A program made the position numbers and the translations under genes. From an uncultured Pelagibacteraceae bacterium (GTDB lineage Bacteria; Pseudomonadota; Alphaproteobacteria; Pelagibacterales; Pelagibacteraceae): DNA of 22,111 nt. Of this stretch, positions 1 to 6,736 are shown piece after piece. The notes under the pieces are model-generated. The model was not told the DNA's origin, did not search any database, and saw only the letters and a list, made by a program, of their open reading frames with translations. Where the stretch lies: the NCBI GenBank assembly GCA_902548045.1, contig CACCPR010000006.1, positions 1 through 22,111 on the forward strand. Reading direction: 5' to 3'. Every line of letters begins with the position of its first letter. The stretch's first letter is position 1.

Positions 1-341
1 GGTCCAAAAGATATTTTAGAGGGAACAAATGGTGGTGTTTTAAACAAAGATTATGTATCGCAAGAGCCCTTTCGGTAAATCCAGAAGTAATACTTATGGA
101 CGAACCTTGTTCTGCATTAGACCCTATTGCAACAGCAAAAATAGAAGAGTTAATAGATGATTTGAAGAAAAGCTATACAATTGTTATAGTAACACATTCG
201 ATGGCCCAAGCAGTGAGAGTTTCACAGAAAACAGGTTTTTTCCATTTGGGCAAAATAATCGAAGTTGATACAACAGAAAAAATTTTTAAGAACCCGGCTA
301 ATAAAATGACACAAGATTATATAACAGGAAGGTTTGGTTAA
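1..341 (+). CDS. pstB: Phosphate ABC transporter ATPase PstB, C-terminal part (frame lesion near its 5' edge)
   Basis: This is the C-terminal half of the ATPase that powers high-affinity phosphate import by PstSCAB at the inner membrane. From about base 48 the third frame gives [20 protein letters not shown], then [15 protein letters not shown], the Walker B and D-loop region typical of PstB. It continues through the H-loop ([11 protein letters not shown]) to the usual end DYITGRFG. Upstream the match breaks down. The first frame gives KDILEGTN at bases 10-30, as expected just before the ABC signature, but it hits a stop at 76-78. The LSGGQQ signature itself cannot be read in any frame. The frame thus shifts between about 30 and 48, through a local rearrangement or a sequence error close to the window edge. 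The gene ends directly before phoU with no gap. Identity is secure; whether it is intact is not. Confidence 0.85.
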   Translation, partial: SKRYFRGNKWWCFKQRLCIARALSVNPEVILMDEPCSALDPIATAKIEELIDDLKKSYTIVIVTHSMAQAVRVSQKTGFFHLGKIIEVDTTEKIFKNPANKMTQDYITGRFG

Positions 342-1037
342 ATGTCAGATACTGGACATACAGTTAAGTCTTACTCAGAAGAAATGCAAAGTCTTAATGA
401 TGATTTGGTTAAAATGGGCAGTCTTACCGAAAGTCAACTTGCAGATGCTATGGAAGCTGTAATTAAGCTAGATAAAGAGTCCGTCGATAAGATTGTTAAA
501 AATGATAGTAAAATTAATGCACTTAGATCTGCTATAGATAATCAAATTACAACAGTATTAGTAAAACGTGCGCCAATGGCCGTTGATCTAAGAATTACTA
601 TTTCAACAATGAAAATCTCACATGATTTAGAAAGAATAGGCGATTTAGCAAAAAGTGTCGCAAAAAAAGTCACTCCCTTACCAATTGATTTACCTGACGA
701 GTTGGTAAACAGTTTAAGAAGATTGGGTGATCTAGTGCAGAAGCAATTGAAGGATGTCTTAGACGCTTACTTAAATAAGTCAAAAGAGAAAGCTGTAGAA
801 ATTTGGAGAAAAGATGAACAAGTTGATGATCTAACTAATTTAGCAATGAATGAAGTAGCCAATTACCTTCAAAAAGATAAGAAAAATTTAGAAATGGCTA
901 AGCACTTACTATTTGTAACAAAAAATATTGAAAGAGCTGGAGACCACATTACAAATATAGCAGAGTCACTTTATTATTTAATTGAGGGTGAATATTTAGA
1001 AGGAGCTAGACCAAAAGGCAAACCTCTAGACAGCTGA
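342..1037 (+). CDS. phoU: Phosphate signalling regulator PhoU
   Basis: PhoU is a cytoplasmic all-helical protein that links the Pst transporter to the PhoR/PhoB two-component system and keeps the Pho regulon off when phosphate is plentiful. The 231-residue product has the two-fold repeat of the family. The first half contains RAPMAVDLRITISTMKIS and HDLERIGDLAKSVAK; the second contains LLFVTKNIERAGDHITNIAE. The E/D-R-x-G-D segments of both halves, which bind metal in known structures, are present. The start is the ATG directly after the pstB stop, with an AGGAAGG-like ribosome site at the end of pstB. The stop overlaps the phoB start by one base (TGATG), which suggests translational coupling. 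Length is normal for the family. Confidence 0.96.
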   Translation: MSDTGHTVKSYSEEMQSLNDDLVKMGSLTESQLADAMEAVIKLDKESVDKIVKNDSKINALRSAIDNQITTVLVKRAPMAVDLRITISTMKISHDLERIGDLAKSVAKKVTPLPIDLPDELVNSLRRLGDLVQKQLKDVLDAYLNKSKEKAVEIWRKDEQVDDLTNLAMNEVANYLQKDKKNLEMAKHLLFVTKNIERAGDHITNIAESLYYLIEGEYLEGARPKGKPLDS

Positions 1038-1720
1038 TGAGCGCACATATTTTTGTAGTTGAAGATGAAAAATCCATACAAACACTACTACGATATAATC
1101 TTGAAAAAGAAGGATTCAAAGTTTCATCAAGTGAAAATGGTGAAGAAGCCTTATCTTTAATTAAAGAAAAAAAACCAGATTTGATCTTACTAGATTGGAT
1201 GCTACCTGATCTTTCAGGAATACAAATTTGTCAGCATTTAAAGCATGATAAAAAAGTTAAAGGCATACCTATTATAATGCTCACTGCTAAAGGCGAAGAA
1301 GAAGACAAGGTAAAAGGTCTAGAAAGCGGAGCAGAAGATTATTTAACTAAACCATTTAGCTTTCCTGAACTTCTAGCAAGAATAAAAGCTATGCTAAGAA
1401 GAGTGAAACCAAACGTAGTCAATGAAGAAATTATTTATCTTGATTTAAAGGTAGATAGAGAATCTATGAAAGTTTATCGTCAAAATAAAGAGGTATCTCT
1501 TGGACCAAAAGAATTTAAATTATTAGATTTTCTAATCACTCAGCCCAAAAGAGTATATTCCAGAGAACAACTTCTAGAGCAAGTTTGGGGAGAAGATATA
1601 AATGTTGAATCAAGAACAGTTGACGTTCATATCACTAGATTAAGACAAGCAATTAACATTGAAGGTTCAAAACCTTTAATTAGAACAGTTCGATCAGCTG
1701 GTTATTCGCTAGAGAATTAA
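1037..1720 (+). CDS. phoB: Phosphate regulon response regulator PhoB
   Basis: This is an OmpR/PhoB-family transcription factor, activated by phosphorylation when phosphate is scarce. The N-terminal receiver domain (about residues 1-120) shows the acidic pair E9-D10, the phospho-acceptor D53 (LILLDWMLPD), the switch Thr in MLTAKGEEEDK, and K105 in LTKPFSFPELLARI. The C-terminal winged helix (about 130-227) shows LGPKEFKLLDFLI, SREQLLEQVWG and the recognition helix VESRTVDVHITRLR. The gene closes a pstB-phoU-phoB run; the partner kinase PhoR is not in the window. The last 12 bases overlap the end of the convergent channel gene on the other strand. PhoB is the best call given the pst neighbours. 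Confidence 0.95.
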   Translation: MSAHIFVVEDEKSIQTLLRYNLEKEGFKVSSSENGEEALSLIKEKKPDLILLDWMLPDLSGIQICQHLKHDKKVKGIPIIMLTAKGEEEDKVKGLESGAEDYLTKPFSFPELLARIKAMLRRVKPNVVNEEIIYLDLKVDRESMKVYRQNKEVSLGPKEFKLLDFLITQPKRVYSREQLLEQVWGEDINVESRTVDVHITRLRQAINIEGSKPLIRTVRSAGYSLEN

Positions 1721-2359
1721 TTTTTTTATAATTATAGTTGCTATAATAGCTCCAATAATTTCAGCAATGATATAACTAGGAGTATTTAAGTAATTTATTC
1801 CAGTAAATGTGTCTGTAAAAGTTCTTGCAATTGCTACCGCTGGATTTGCAAATGAAGTTGAAGAGGTAAACCAGTAACCTGCAGTTATATAAGTCGCAAC
1901 TGAGGAAGCAACTGTGAGTTTTCCACCTCTTAAAGATCCAAAAATCACAAAAATTAATCCAAAGGTAGCAATAAGTTCTGCAATAAAAATATTAATTCCT
2001 GGCCTTACTTTTTGTGACAATTCTATCACGGGTAGTTCAAACATAAAATTTGCAAGCATTACTCCCAACAAGCAACCTGAGATTTGAGCTGAAATATAAA
2101 TGATAATTAAATTTTTTTTAATCTTCTTTGTAAGATACATTGCCATTGTTACTACTGGATTAAAATGTGCTCCTGAAATATCTCCGATTGATGTAATCAG
2201 AACAAATAATCCTGCGCCAGTTGCTAAAGCGTTAGCTATTAGCATTACAGCAATATCTTCAGTCAAGTTTTGTGCCATTATACCAGAACCCACAATAATC
2301 ATGACTAAGAAACAACTTCCAATAAACTCTCCGTAAAAAATTTTAGAATTATTTCTCAT
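1709..2359 (-). CDS. MIP-family channel, AqpS-like (probable arsenite or small-solute channel)
   Basis: This is a six-helix membrane channel of the aquaporin/glycerol-facilitator family. Both half-helix pore motifs are visible. The first is NPV (HFNPVVT, residues 67-69), a variant of NPA; the second is a normal NPA (FANPAVA, 172-174). The residue after the second NPA, usually the selectivity-filter arginine, is valine (V175). This arrangement is known from AqpS-type channels of arsenic operons, which let arsenite leave the cell passively. The gene directly follows an arsenate reductase gene and overlaps it, so arsenite is the most likely substrate; this is inference. I start at the ATG at 2357-2359 (216 residues) rather than a TTG 18 bases upstream. 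Other small uncharged solutes such as glycerol or urea remain possible. Confidence 0.85.
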   Translation of the reverse strand: MRNNSKIFYGEFIGSCFLVMIIVGSGIMAQNLTEDIAVMLIANALATGAGLFVLITSIGDISGAHFNPVVTMAMYLTKKIKKNLIIIYISAQISGCLLGVMLANFMFELPVIELSQKVRPGINIFIAELIATFGLIFVIFGSLRGGKLTVASSVATYITAGYWFTSSTSFANPAVAIARTFTDTFTGINYLNTPSYIIAEIIGAIIATIIIKKLIL

Positions 2360-2783
2360 TTTTAATCCAATCCTCAATTCTAGAATTTATATCATCAAAA
2401 GTTAATTGAGATATATCGTTTATTTCATTTGGATCATTTGTATTCTCAAATTTTTTTACAGGATCCTCAATATCCCAATGAATAATTTCTTTTTTTTCAG
2501 GCCAAATCGGACAAACCTCGTTATGAGCATTACTACAAACCGTAAAAACATGATCTATTTTTATTTTATTATTTAAAAATTCATCAAAGTTTTTGGAATA
2601 ACATTTTTCGAGATCAAAACCTTTTTTTTGTAAAAAATTTTTTATATAAGGGTTTATTTTACCTGAAGGGTTGCTCCCTGCACTAAAGCCTTTAAATTTA
2701 TCTTTATAACTATGATTGATTATGCTTTCAGCAATGATGCTGCGAGCAGAATTTCCAGTACAAACAAAAAGAACATTTTTCAT
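2349..2783 (-). CDS. arsC: Arsenate reductase, low-molecular-weight phosphatase type
   Basis: This is a 144-residue cytoplasmic enzyme of the LMW protein-tyrosine-phosphatase fold. The P-loop CTGNSARS (residues 8-15, CX5R) starts the protein, as in thiol-dependent ArsC. Additional cysteines lie in VFTVCSNAHNEVCPIWP, where ArsC enzymes carry their resolving thiols, and the IHWDIEDPV segment matches the region holding the catalytic Asp-Pro. It would reduce arsenate to arsenite. It lies between a small membrane protein (3 bases upstream) and the AqpS-like channel (overlapping by about 11 bases), so the three are probably one operon. No ArsR, ArsB or Acr3 gene is present nearby. A protein phosphatase role is less likely because of the extra cysteines and the channel neighbour. 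Confidence 0.88.
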   Translation of the reverse strand: MKNVLFVCTGNSARSIIAESIINHSYKDKFKGFSAGSNPSGKINPYIKNFLQKKGFDLEKCYSKNFDEFLNNKIKIDHVFTVCSNAHNEVCPIWPEKKEIIHWDIEDPVKKFENTNDPNEINDISQLTFDDINSRIEDWIKNEK

Positions 2784-2786
2784 TAT

Positions 2787-3008
2787 CTAAAAAAGTATTT
2801 GATAAAATCCGATTAGAAATAATGGAATCTGTAAACCAAAGTTTGTAAGTATAGCTTTATCTTTTGATAAAAAACCTGCTATCGTCCAACCTACAACTCC
2901 AGAACCATGAAACATTATATTTATTGGATACATATTTAAGTTAGTTAATAAAATGCCTGTTAAAACTAAAAAAGTGCTTATCCATTTAAGATATTTTTTA
3001 ATAAACAT
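2787..3008 (-). CDS. Small membrane protein of unknown function
   Basis: This 73-residue protein is strongly hydrophobic. I see about three membrane segments: residues 10-28 (ISTFLVLTGILLTNLN), roughly 30-47 (a Gly-rich stretch with MFHGSGVVGWTIAGF), and 53-73 (LTNFGLQIPLFLIGFYQIL). The KW, YP, GW and N positions recall small marine DUF-type membrane proteins, but I cannot name the family with certainty. Its start has the clearest Shine-Dalgarno sequence on this strand, AAAGGAG about six bases before the ATG. It probably opens the arsC-channel operon, whose next gene starts only 3 bases further on. It follows znuA on the same strand after a gap of 75 bases that shows no terminator, so read-through from znuA is possible. 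Confidence 0.75.
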   Translation of the reverse strand: MFIKKYLKWISTFLVLTGILLTNLNMYPINIMFHGSGVVGWTIAGFLSKDKAILTNFGLQIPLFLIGFYQILF

Positions 3009-3083
3009 CTGATCTCCTTTGTAATTGATATTTGTTAAGGATTTATTACAATTTATAAGAGAAAGATACTTTGACCTTAAAAA

Positions 3084-4079
3084 TTAACAACTTTTAAAGG
3101 ACTTAGACATATTACTAATTAGATCAAAATATAAAGTTTTTCCTGGAGTTAAAGTGGCTCCTAATGGATCTATAACTCCGGTTTTAATATTTGTGTCTTT
3201 TGCTACTGCTTTGATTATATCAGGGTTAAATTGAGGTTCAGAAAACACACAGCTTACTTTTTCATGCTCAATTACTTCTCTAATCTCAGATAATTGTTCA
3301 GCACCAGGCATCACATCCGTATTTACTGTAAAAGCTCCCAAAACATTTACATCAAATCTTTTTTCAAAATATTGGTAGGCATCATGGAAAACAATTGATT
3401 TAAAATCTTTATTTAGCTCAGATTTTACTTTTTTAACAAGTTTATCTAAATCTTTGTGTGCTTTTTTTAAGTTAGCTTTATATTTAGAAGCGTTTTCTTG
3501 ATCGTTTTCTATTAGATGTTCTGCCATTTCACTTAAAATTACTTTTGCGTTCATTGGATCAAGCCAAATATGTGGATCATGTTCACCATGCGCATGTTCG
3601 TGATGATCATCATGTTTATCTTCTTTATGACCATGTTCTTTATGATCATCATGTTTATCCTCTTTATGACCATGTTCTTTATGATCATCGTGTCCGTGAT
3701 CATCATGGCCTTCGAATATGTTTCTTTCTCTAAATTCCAATTTAGTTAATTTCTTAATCTCCATTAATTCTATTTTTTCGGCTTTCTTTGCTATTGATTT
3801 TAATGGTTTTTCCAAAAAACTTTCCAAGTCTTCACCAACCCAAAATATTAAGTCAGCATTTTGCAACATTTTAGCGTGCGATGGTTTTAAAGCAAATCCA
3901 TGAGGAGAATTATATCCATCTACGATTAAATCTGGTTCACCCACTCCATCCATCAAATAACTTGCTAATGAATGTATAGGCTTAATAGAAGCTACCACTT
4001 TAATATCTGCATTAGCTGAAAAATTTATAGCAAATGTAAAAAATAAAGTAATTGTAAGCTTTAAAAATTTGTTTATCAT
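3084..4079 (-). CDS. znuA: Zinc ABC transporter periplasmic binding protein ZnuA
   Basis: This captures Zn2+ in the periplasm and hands it to the ZnuB permease. The 331-residue precursor begins with a signal peptide (FLKLTITLFFTFAINFSANA, cut near residue 24). Metal-site histidines are recognisable in IKPIHSLASY, in PHIWLDP after the loop, and in VFHDAYQYF. The conserved CVFSEPQFNPD segment of the second lobe is present. Between lobes lies a long His/Asp/Glu/Lys-rich loop, the hallmark of zinc-specific binding proteins; here it is built from a 13-residue repeat. The gene is divergent from znuC-znuB-zur, and the ATG lies only 2-3 bases from a Zur-like operator. I see no Shine-Dalgarno sequence, so the message may be nearly leaderless. 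Confidence 0.95.
   Translation of the reverse strand: MINKFLKLTITLFFTFAINFSANADIKVVASIKPIHSLASYLMDGVGEPDLIVDGYNSPHGFALKPSHAKMLQNADLIFWVGEDLESFLEKPLKSIAKKAEKIELMEIKKLTKLEFRERNIFEGHDDHGHDDHKEHGHKEDKHDDHKEHGHKEDKHDDHHEHAHGEHDPHIWLDPMNAKVILSEMAEHLIENDQENASKYKANLKKAHKDLDKLVKKVKSELNKDFKSIVFHDAYQYFEKRFDVNVLGAFTVNTDVMPGAEQLSEIREVIEHEKVSCVFSEPQFNPDIIKAVAKDTNIKTGVIDPLGATLTPGKTLYFDLISNMSKSFKSC
3603..3692 (-). repeat. 39-bp tandem repeat coding the histidine-rich loop of ZnuA
   Basis: A 39-base unit is repeated just over two times inside znuA, with copies starting near 3603, 3642 and 3681 on the plus strand. The first two differ at only one base within the unit. In protein it gives two consecutive DDHKEHGHKEDKH units and a diverged third (DDHHEHAHGEH). 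The near identity at DNA level points to recent unit duplication, so copy number may differ between relatives. Confidence 0.9.
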
Positions 4080-4081
4080 AG

Positions 4082-4113
4082 TGTTATAAAGTAACGTGTG
4101 TTATAATATAACA
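4082..4113. promoter_or_regulatory. Tandem Zur operator in the znuA/znuC divergent promoter
   Basis: The 15 bases 4099-4113 are a perfect palindrome, TGTTATA-A-TATAACA, identical to the core of the enterobacterial Zur consensus. It contains TATAAT (4102-4107), a likely -10 element for znuC, so bound Zur would block polymerase directly. A second, weaker site (TGTTATA-A-AGTAACG, 4082-4096) follows the same pattern at 11 of 14 fixed positions and abuts the znuA start at 4079. The two sites are in phase 17 bases apart. Zur itself is encoded at the end of the znuC operon, so autoregulation is expected. Confidence 0.85.
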
Positions 4114-4137
4114 TGTTTAAGGTCAAGAGATATAATT

Positions 4138-4884
4138 ATGCCTGATAATAAAAAGATACTACTTAAAGTTGAAAATGTAGGGATTTCTTTAAATGGAAAA
4201 TCATTAGTAAGAGATGTTTCTTTAGAGGTTAAACAAGGAGAAATAGTTACATTAATCGGTCCAAATGGTTCTGGAAAATCAACTACGGCTAAAATTGCTC
4301 TTGGTATTTATAAAAAGATAGATGGTAAAGTTAAAACATACACCGATAAAATAGGGTATGTACCTCAAAAAATTTCAATAGATTGGACCTTACCAATTAG
4401 AGTATTGGATTTCATGACTCTGACAGAAGAATTAACTCAAGATCAAATTAATTCTGCTTTGAATTTAACAGGAGTTGAACATTTAAAAGATAAAAGTTTA
4501 AGCAATTTATCTGGAGGTGAGTTTCAAAGAGTTTTGATAGCAAGAGCTATTTCTAAAAGACCAGAATTATTAGTTCTTGATGAGCCTGTGCAAGGTGTTG
4601 ATTTTAAAGGTGAAATTGCATTATATGAATTAATCAAGCAAATTTCAGAAAAAATGAAATGTGGAATACTTTTAATTTCACATGATTTACATGTAGTAAT
4701 GTCTGCTACTGATTTCGTATTATGCTTAAATGGACATGTTTGTTGTTCTGGAACACCCCAAAAAATTGTAAAAGACAGCAAATATAAGGAATTGTTTGGT
4801 GATAGAGCTTCAAATATTTTATCTTTATACGAACATAAACATGACCATACTCACTCTCAGGATGGAACAATAGATCAAAAATAA
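4138..4884 (+). CDS. znuC: Zinc ABC transporter ATPase ZnuC
   Basis: This cytoplasmic ATPase drives zinc import through ZnuB. Walker A (GPNGSGKST, about residues 40-48), the Q-loop (GYVPQK), the signature LSGGEFQR, Walker B (LLVLDEPVQGVD) and the H-loop (ISHDLHVV) are all present and in order. The C-terminus ends in a short His-rich tail (HKHDHTHSQD), common in zinc transporters. I start at ATG 4138 (248 residues). An upstream GTG at 4096 would place the start inside the Zur operator and add residues unlike the family. The stop is one base from the znuB start, so the two are surely co-translated. Confidence 0.95.
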   Translation: MPDNKKILLKVENVGISLNGKSLVRDVSLEVKQGEIVTLIGPNGSGKSTTAKIALGIYKKIDGKVKTYTDKIGYVPQKISIDWTLPIRVLDFMTLTEELTQDQINSALNLTGVEHLKDKSLSNLSGGEFQRVLIARAISKRPELLVLDEPVQGVDFKGEIALYELIKQISEKMKCGILLISHDLHVVMSATDFVLCLNGHVCCSGTPQKIVKDSKYKELFGDRASNILSLYEHKHDHTHSQDGTIDQK

Positions 4885-4885
4885 T

Positions 4886-5689
4886 ATGCTAGATGATTTT
4901 TTTATAAGAGCTTTACTTGCCGGAATTGGAATAGCTTTAATTACAGGTCCACTGGGATGCTTTGTAATTTGGAGAAGACTGTCCTTTTTTGCAGGCACAC
5001 TTGCACACTCAGCTCTATTGGGTGTAACTATGGCTTTAGTATTTGAACTTAATATTGCGTTTTCAGTTTTTTTAATATCAGCAGTTTTAGCAATTTTCCT
5101 TCTTCAACTTCAAACTAAAACAAATCTTCCTAACGATGCTTTATTAGGTTTATTAGCCCATTCATCACTAGCAATAGGACTTGTAATTATTGGATTTTTA
5201 ACGACTATTAGATTTGATGTTATGGGTTTGTTGTTTGGCGATATATTGGCTGTAAATCAAAACGATTTACTATTAATTTGGGTTGGTGGGATATTTATTT
5301 TAACTATTTTAAAATTCATTTGGAAACCCTTGTTTGCTTCCACAATAAATTACGATTTAGCTAAAGCAGAGGGAATGAAGCCCGATAGATATAATGCAAT
5401 ATTCACAATTTTGATGGCAGCAATAATTGCTATTTCAATTAAAATAGTCGGACTTCTTCTAATAACCGGAATGCTAATTATCCCTGCAGCTCTTGCAAGA
5501 AATATTTCTAACAATCCATTACAGATGGTTGTTTTGTCGACTATTGGAGGACTATTATCAATTTTAATAGGATTGTTTTCTTCTTTAGAATTTAACACTG
5601 CATCAGGCCCATCAATTATAACTGCCGCTTTAATACTTTTTTTGATTACACTTATAAAGACTAAGAAATTTTCTGAATTGAAAAAATAG
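4886..5689 (+). CDS. znuB: Zinc ABC transporter permease ZnuB
   Basis: This 267-residue inner-membrane permease of the ABC-3 family forms the channel for zinc entry. It is nearly all hydrophobic, with about eight membrane segments. Family landmarks are GPLGCFVIWRRLSFFAGTLAHSALLG near the start, LLFGDILAV in the middle, and KIVGLLLITGMLIIPAALAR, the conserved segment near the C-terminal third. It starts one base after the znuC stop and ends 22 bases before the zur ATG, so znuC-znuB-zur form an operon under the Zur operator upstream. Confidence 0.95.
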   Translation: MLDDFFIRALLAGIGIALITGPLGCFVIWRRLSFFAGTLAHSALLGVTMALVFELNIAFSVFLISAVLAIFLLQLQTKTNLPNDALLGLLAHSSLAIGLVIIGFLTTIRFDVMGLLFGDILAVNQNDLLLIWVGGIFILTILKFIWKPLFASTINYDLAKAEGMKPDRYNAIFTILMAAIIAISIKIVGLLLITGMLIIPAALARNISNNPLQMVVLSTIGGLLSILIGLFSSLEFNTASGPSIITAALILFLITLIKTKKFSELKK

Positions 5690-5711
5690 ATATGAGTTGG
5701 TAAAATATATT

Positions 5712-6104
5712 ATGGCACAAACACAAACATTCTCTAAAAATCAACAAATTGTACTTGATATTATTGAAAAAGCTAAAGGTCCTCTAAAGGCATATTCAAT
5801 TTTATTCAATGTTCAAAAAAAGGGTATTAACGCACCCCAACAAATTTACAGAGCTTTAGACAAATTAATAGAAGCAGGAAAAATTCATAAAATTGAAAGC
5901 AAAAATGCTTTTGTTGCATGCAGAAATTCTAATTGTGAAATTTCAAAAGCTACTGCTTTTTCAATTTGTGAGAGTTGTGAATTTGTAGATGAAATTAGTG
6001 ATCCAAAACTTTCAAAGTATTTATCAAAATTTAATCATAAAAAAGGAATGAAGTTTAAAAGATTTAATTTAGAATTTTTTGGTTTGTGCAAAAAATGCAA
6101 ATAA
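5712..6104 (+). CDS. zur: Fur-family zinc uptake regulator Zur
   Basis: This 130-residue repressor has the Fur fold: an N-terminal winged helix (about residues 5-75, with SKNQQIVLDIIEKAKGPLKAYSI... and PQQIYRALDKLIEAGKIHKI) and a short metal-binding dimer domain. The structural zinc site is made of CESC and the terminal CKKC. The region that normally supplies regulatory His ligands reads ACRNSNCEISKATAFSIC, with Cys but no His. Position at the end of the znu operon and the Zur-consensus operator upstream support Zur over Fur. I take ATG 5712 rather than TTG 5697. The stop is separated by one base from the stop of convergent gcrA. Confidence 0.92.
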   Translation: MAQTQTFSKNQQIVLDIIEKAKGPLKAYSILFNVQKKGINAPQQIYRALDKLIEAGKIHKIESKNAFVACRNSNCEISKATAFSICESCEFVDEISDPKLSKYLSKFNHKKGMKFKRFNLEFFGLCKKCK

Positions 6105-6105
6105 T

Positions 6106-6600
6106 TTAACCGGCTGATTTTACTTTTTTTTCAATAAACTCTGGTATCTCTTCGCCCAGATCATCTTCTTTTTGATTCTTAGGCTGGAAAGCATACAAAA
6201 TATGAAGTTTACAATACGGAAAGTCATTTTCTGGTTTACGCCCACAAAAATAAAATTTTTCTTCATTGGGATGACCAATAGGCCATTTACAAGTTTCTTC
6301 GGTTAACTCTTCTAAAGATTTTGGATTTTCTGGTTCGAAATTTTTATCAAGTAAGATAGACTGAAATTTCGCTTTTCTAGACATTGGAGCTATGCCTCGT
6401 TTAATGTTTTGTCTACTATCTTTAGATTTGGATGAATTAGATTGTTTAGATGGGGCTCTTGCCTCTAAATTAAGTCTATGTGCTTTTCCAATTACAGCAT
6501 TACGAGTTGTGTCACCTAAAGTTTCAGCTATTTGGCTGGCCGTATGTCCTTTCGACCAAAGTTCTTTTAATTTTTCAACTTTCTCGCTAGTCCAACTCAT
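6106..6600 (-). CDS. gcrA: GcrA cell-cycle regulator
   Basis: GcrA is an alphaproteobacterial transcription factor that binds sigma70 RNA polymerase and responds to GANTC methylation by CcrM. The 164-residue product starts with the family's DNA-binding domain: SWTSEKVEKLKELWSKGHTA, ASQIAETLG and RNAVIGKAHRLNL. A basic Ser/Lys-rich linker follows (residues about 50-75). The C-terminal sigma-interacting region carries CKWPIGHP, FYFCGRKPENDFPYCKLH, with the conserved Cys and His residues. Length matches the family. I see no Shine-Dalgarno sequence and no GANTC site in the 136 bases upstream. It is transcribed alone, convergent with zur. Confidence 0.95.
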   Translation of the reverse strand: MSWTSEKVEKLKELWSKGHTASQIAETLGDTTRNAVIGKAHRLNLEARAPSKQSNSSKSKDSRQNIKRGIAPMSRKAKFQSILLDKNFEPENPKSLEELTEETCKWPIGHPNEEKFYFCGRKPENDFPYCKLHILYAFQPKNQKEDDLGEEIPEFIEKKVKSAG

Positions 6601-6736
6601 AGTATACTTTTGCTATATTTAGTAGTTTTACTATGACTAAAACATTATGTAGAGATTTAAAACATTAAAACGAATTAAAGCTGTTAATAGCTTTAGTTTT
6701 GCACAGTTTTTTTAAAAAGGAGTTATAAGACTATCA
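6601..6736. promoter_or_regulatory. Divergent intergenic region gcrA / ABC permease with hairpin
   Basis: These 136 bases separate two divergent starts and should hold both promoters, but I cannot assign -35/-10 pairs with confidence. The clearest element is an inverted repeat, AAAGCT-GTTAAT-AGCTTT at 6677-6694, extendable to 11 pairs (6672-6682 with 6689-6699, two of them G-T). It may be an operator or an RNA hairpin. AAGGAG at 6717-6722 is a ribosome site for the permease, though its distance from the ATG (about 14 bases) is long. Confidence 0.5.

Noticed and set aside
3545..3733. A plus-strand open frame rich in His, Asp and Tyr opposite znuA
   Set aside because: It is the mirror of the ZnuA histidine-rich repeat: complementary CAT/ATG codons make a His-rich product on both strands. 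There is no ribosome site and znuA is clearly the real gene.
4096..4137. GTG start for znuC
   Set aside because: It lies within the Zur operator and the -10 element, and the added 14 residues do not resemble the family.
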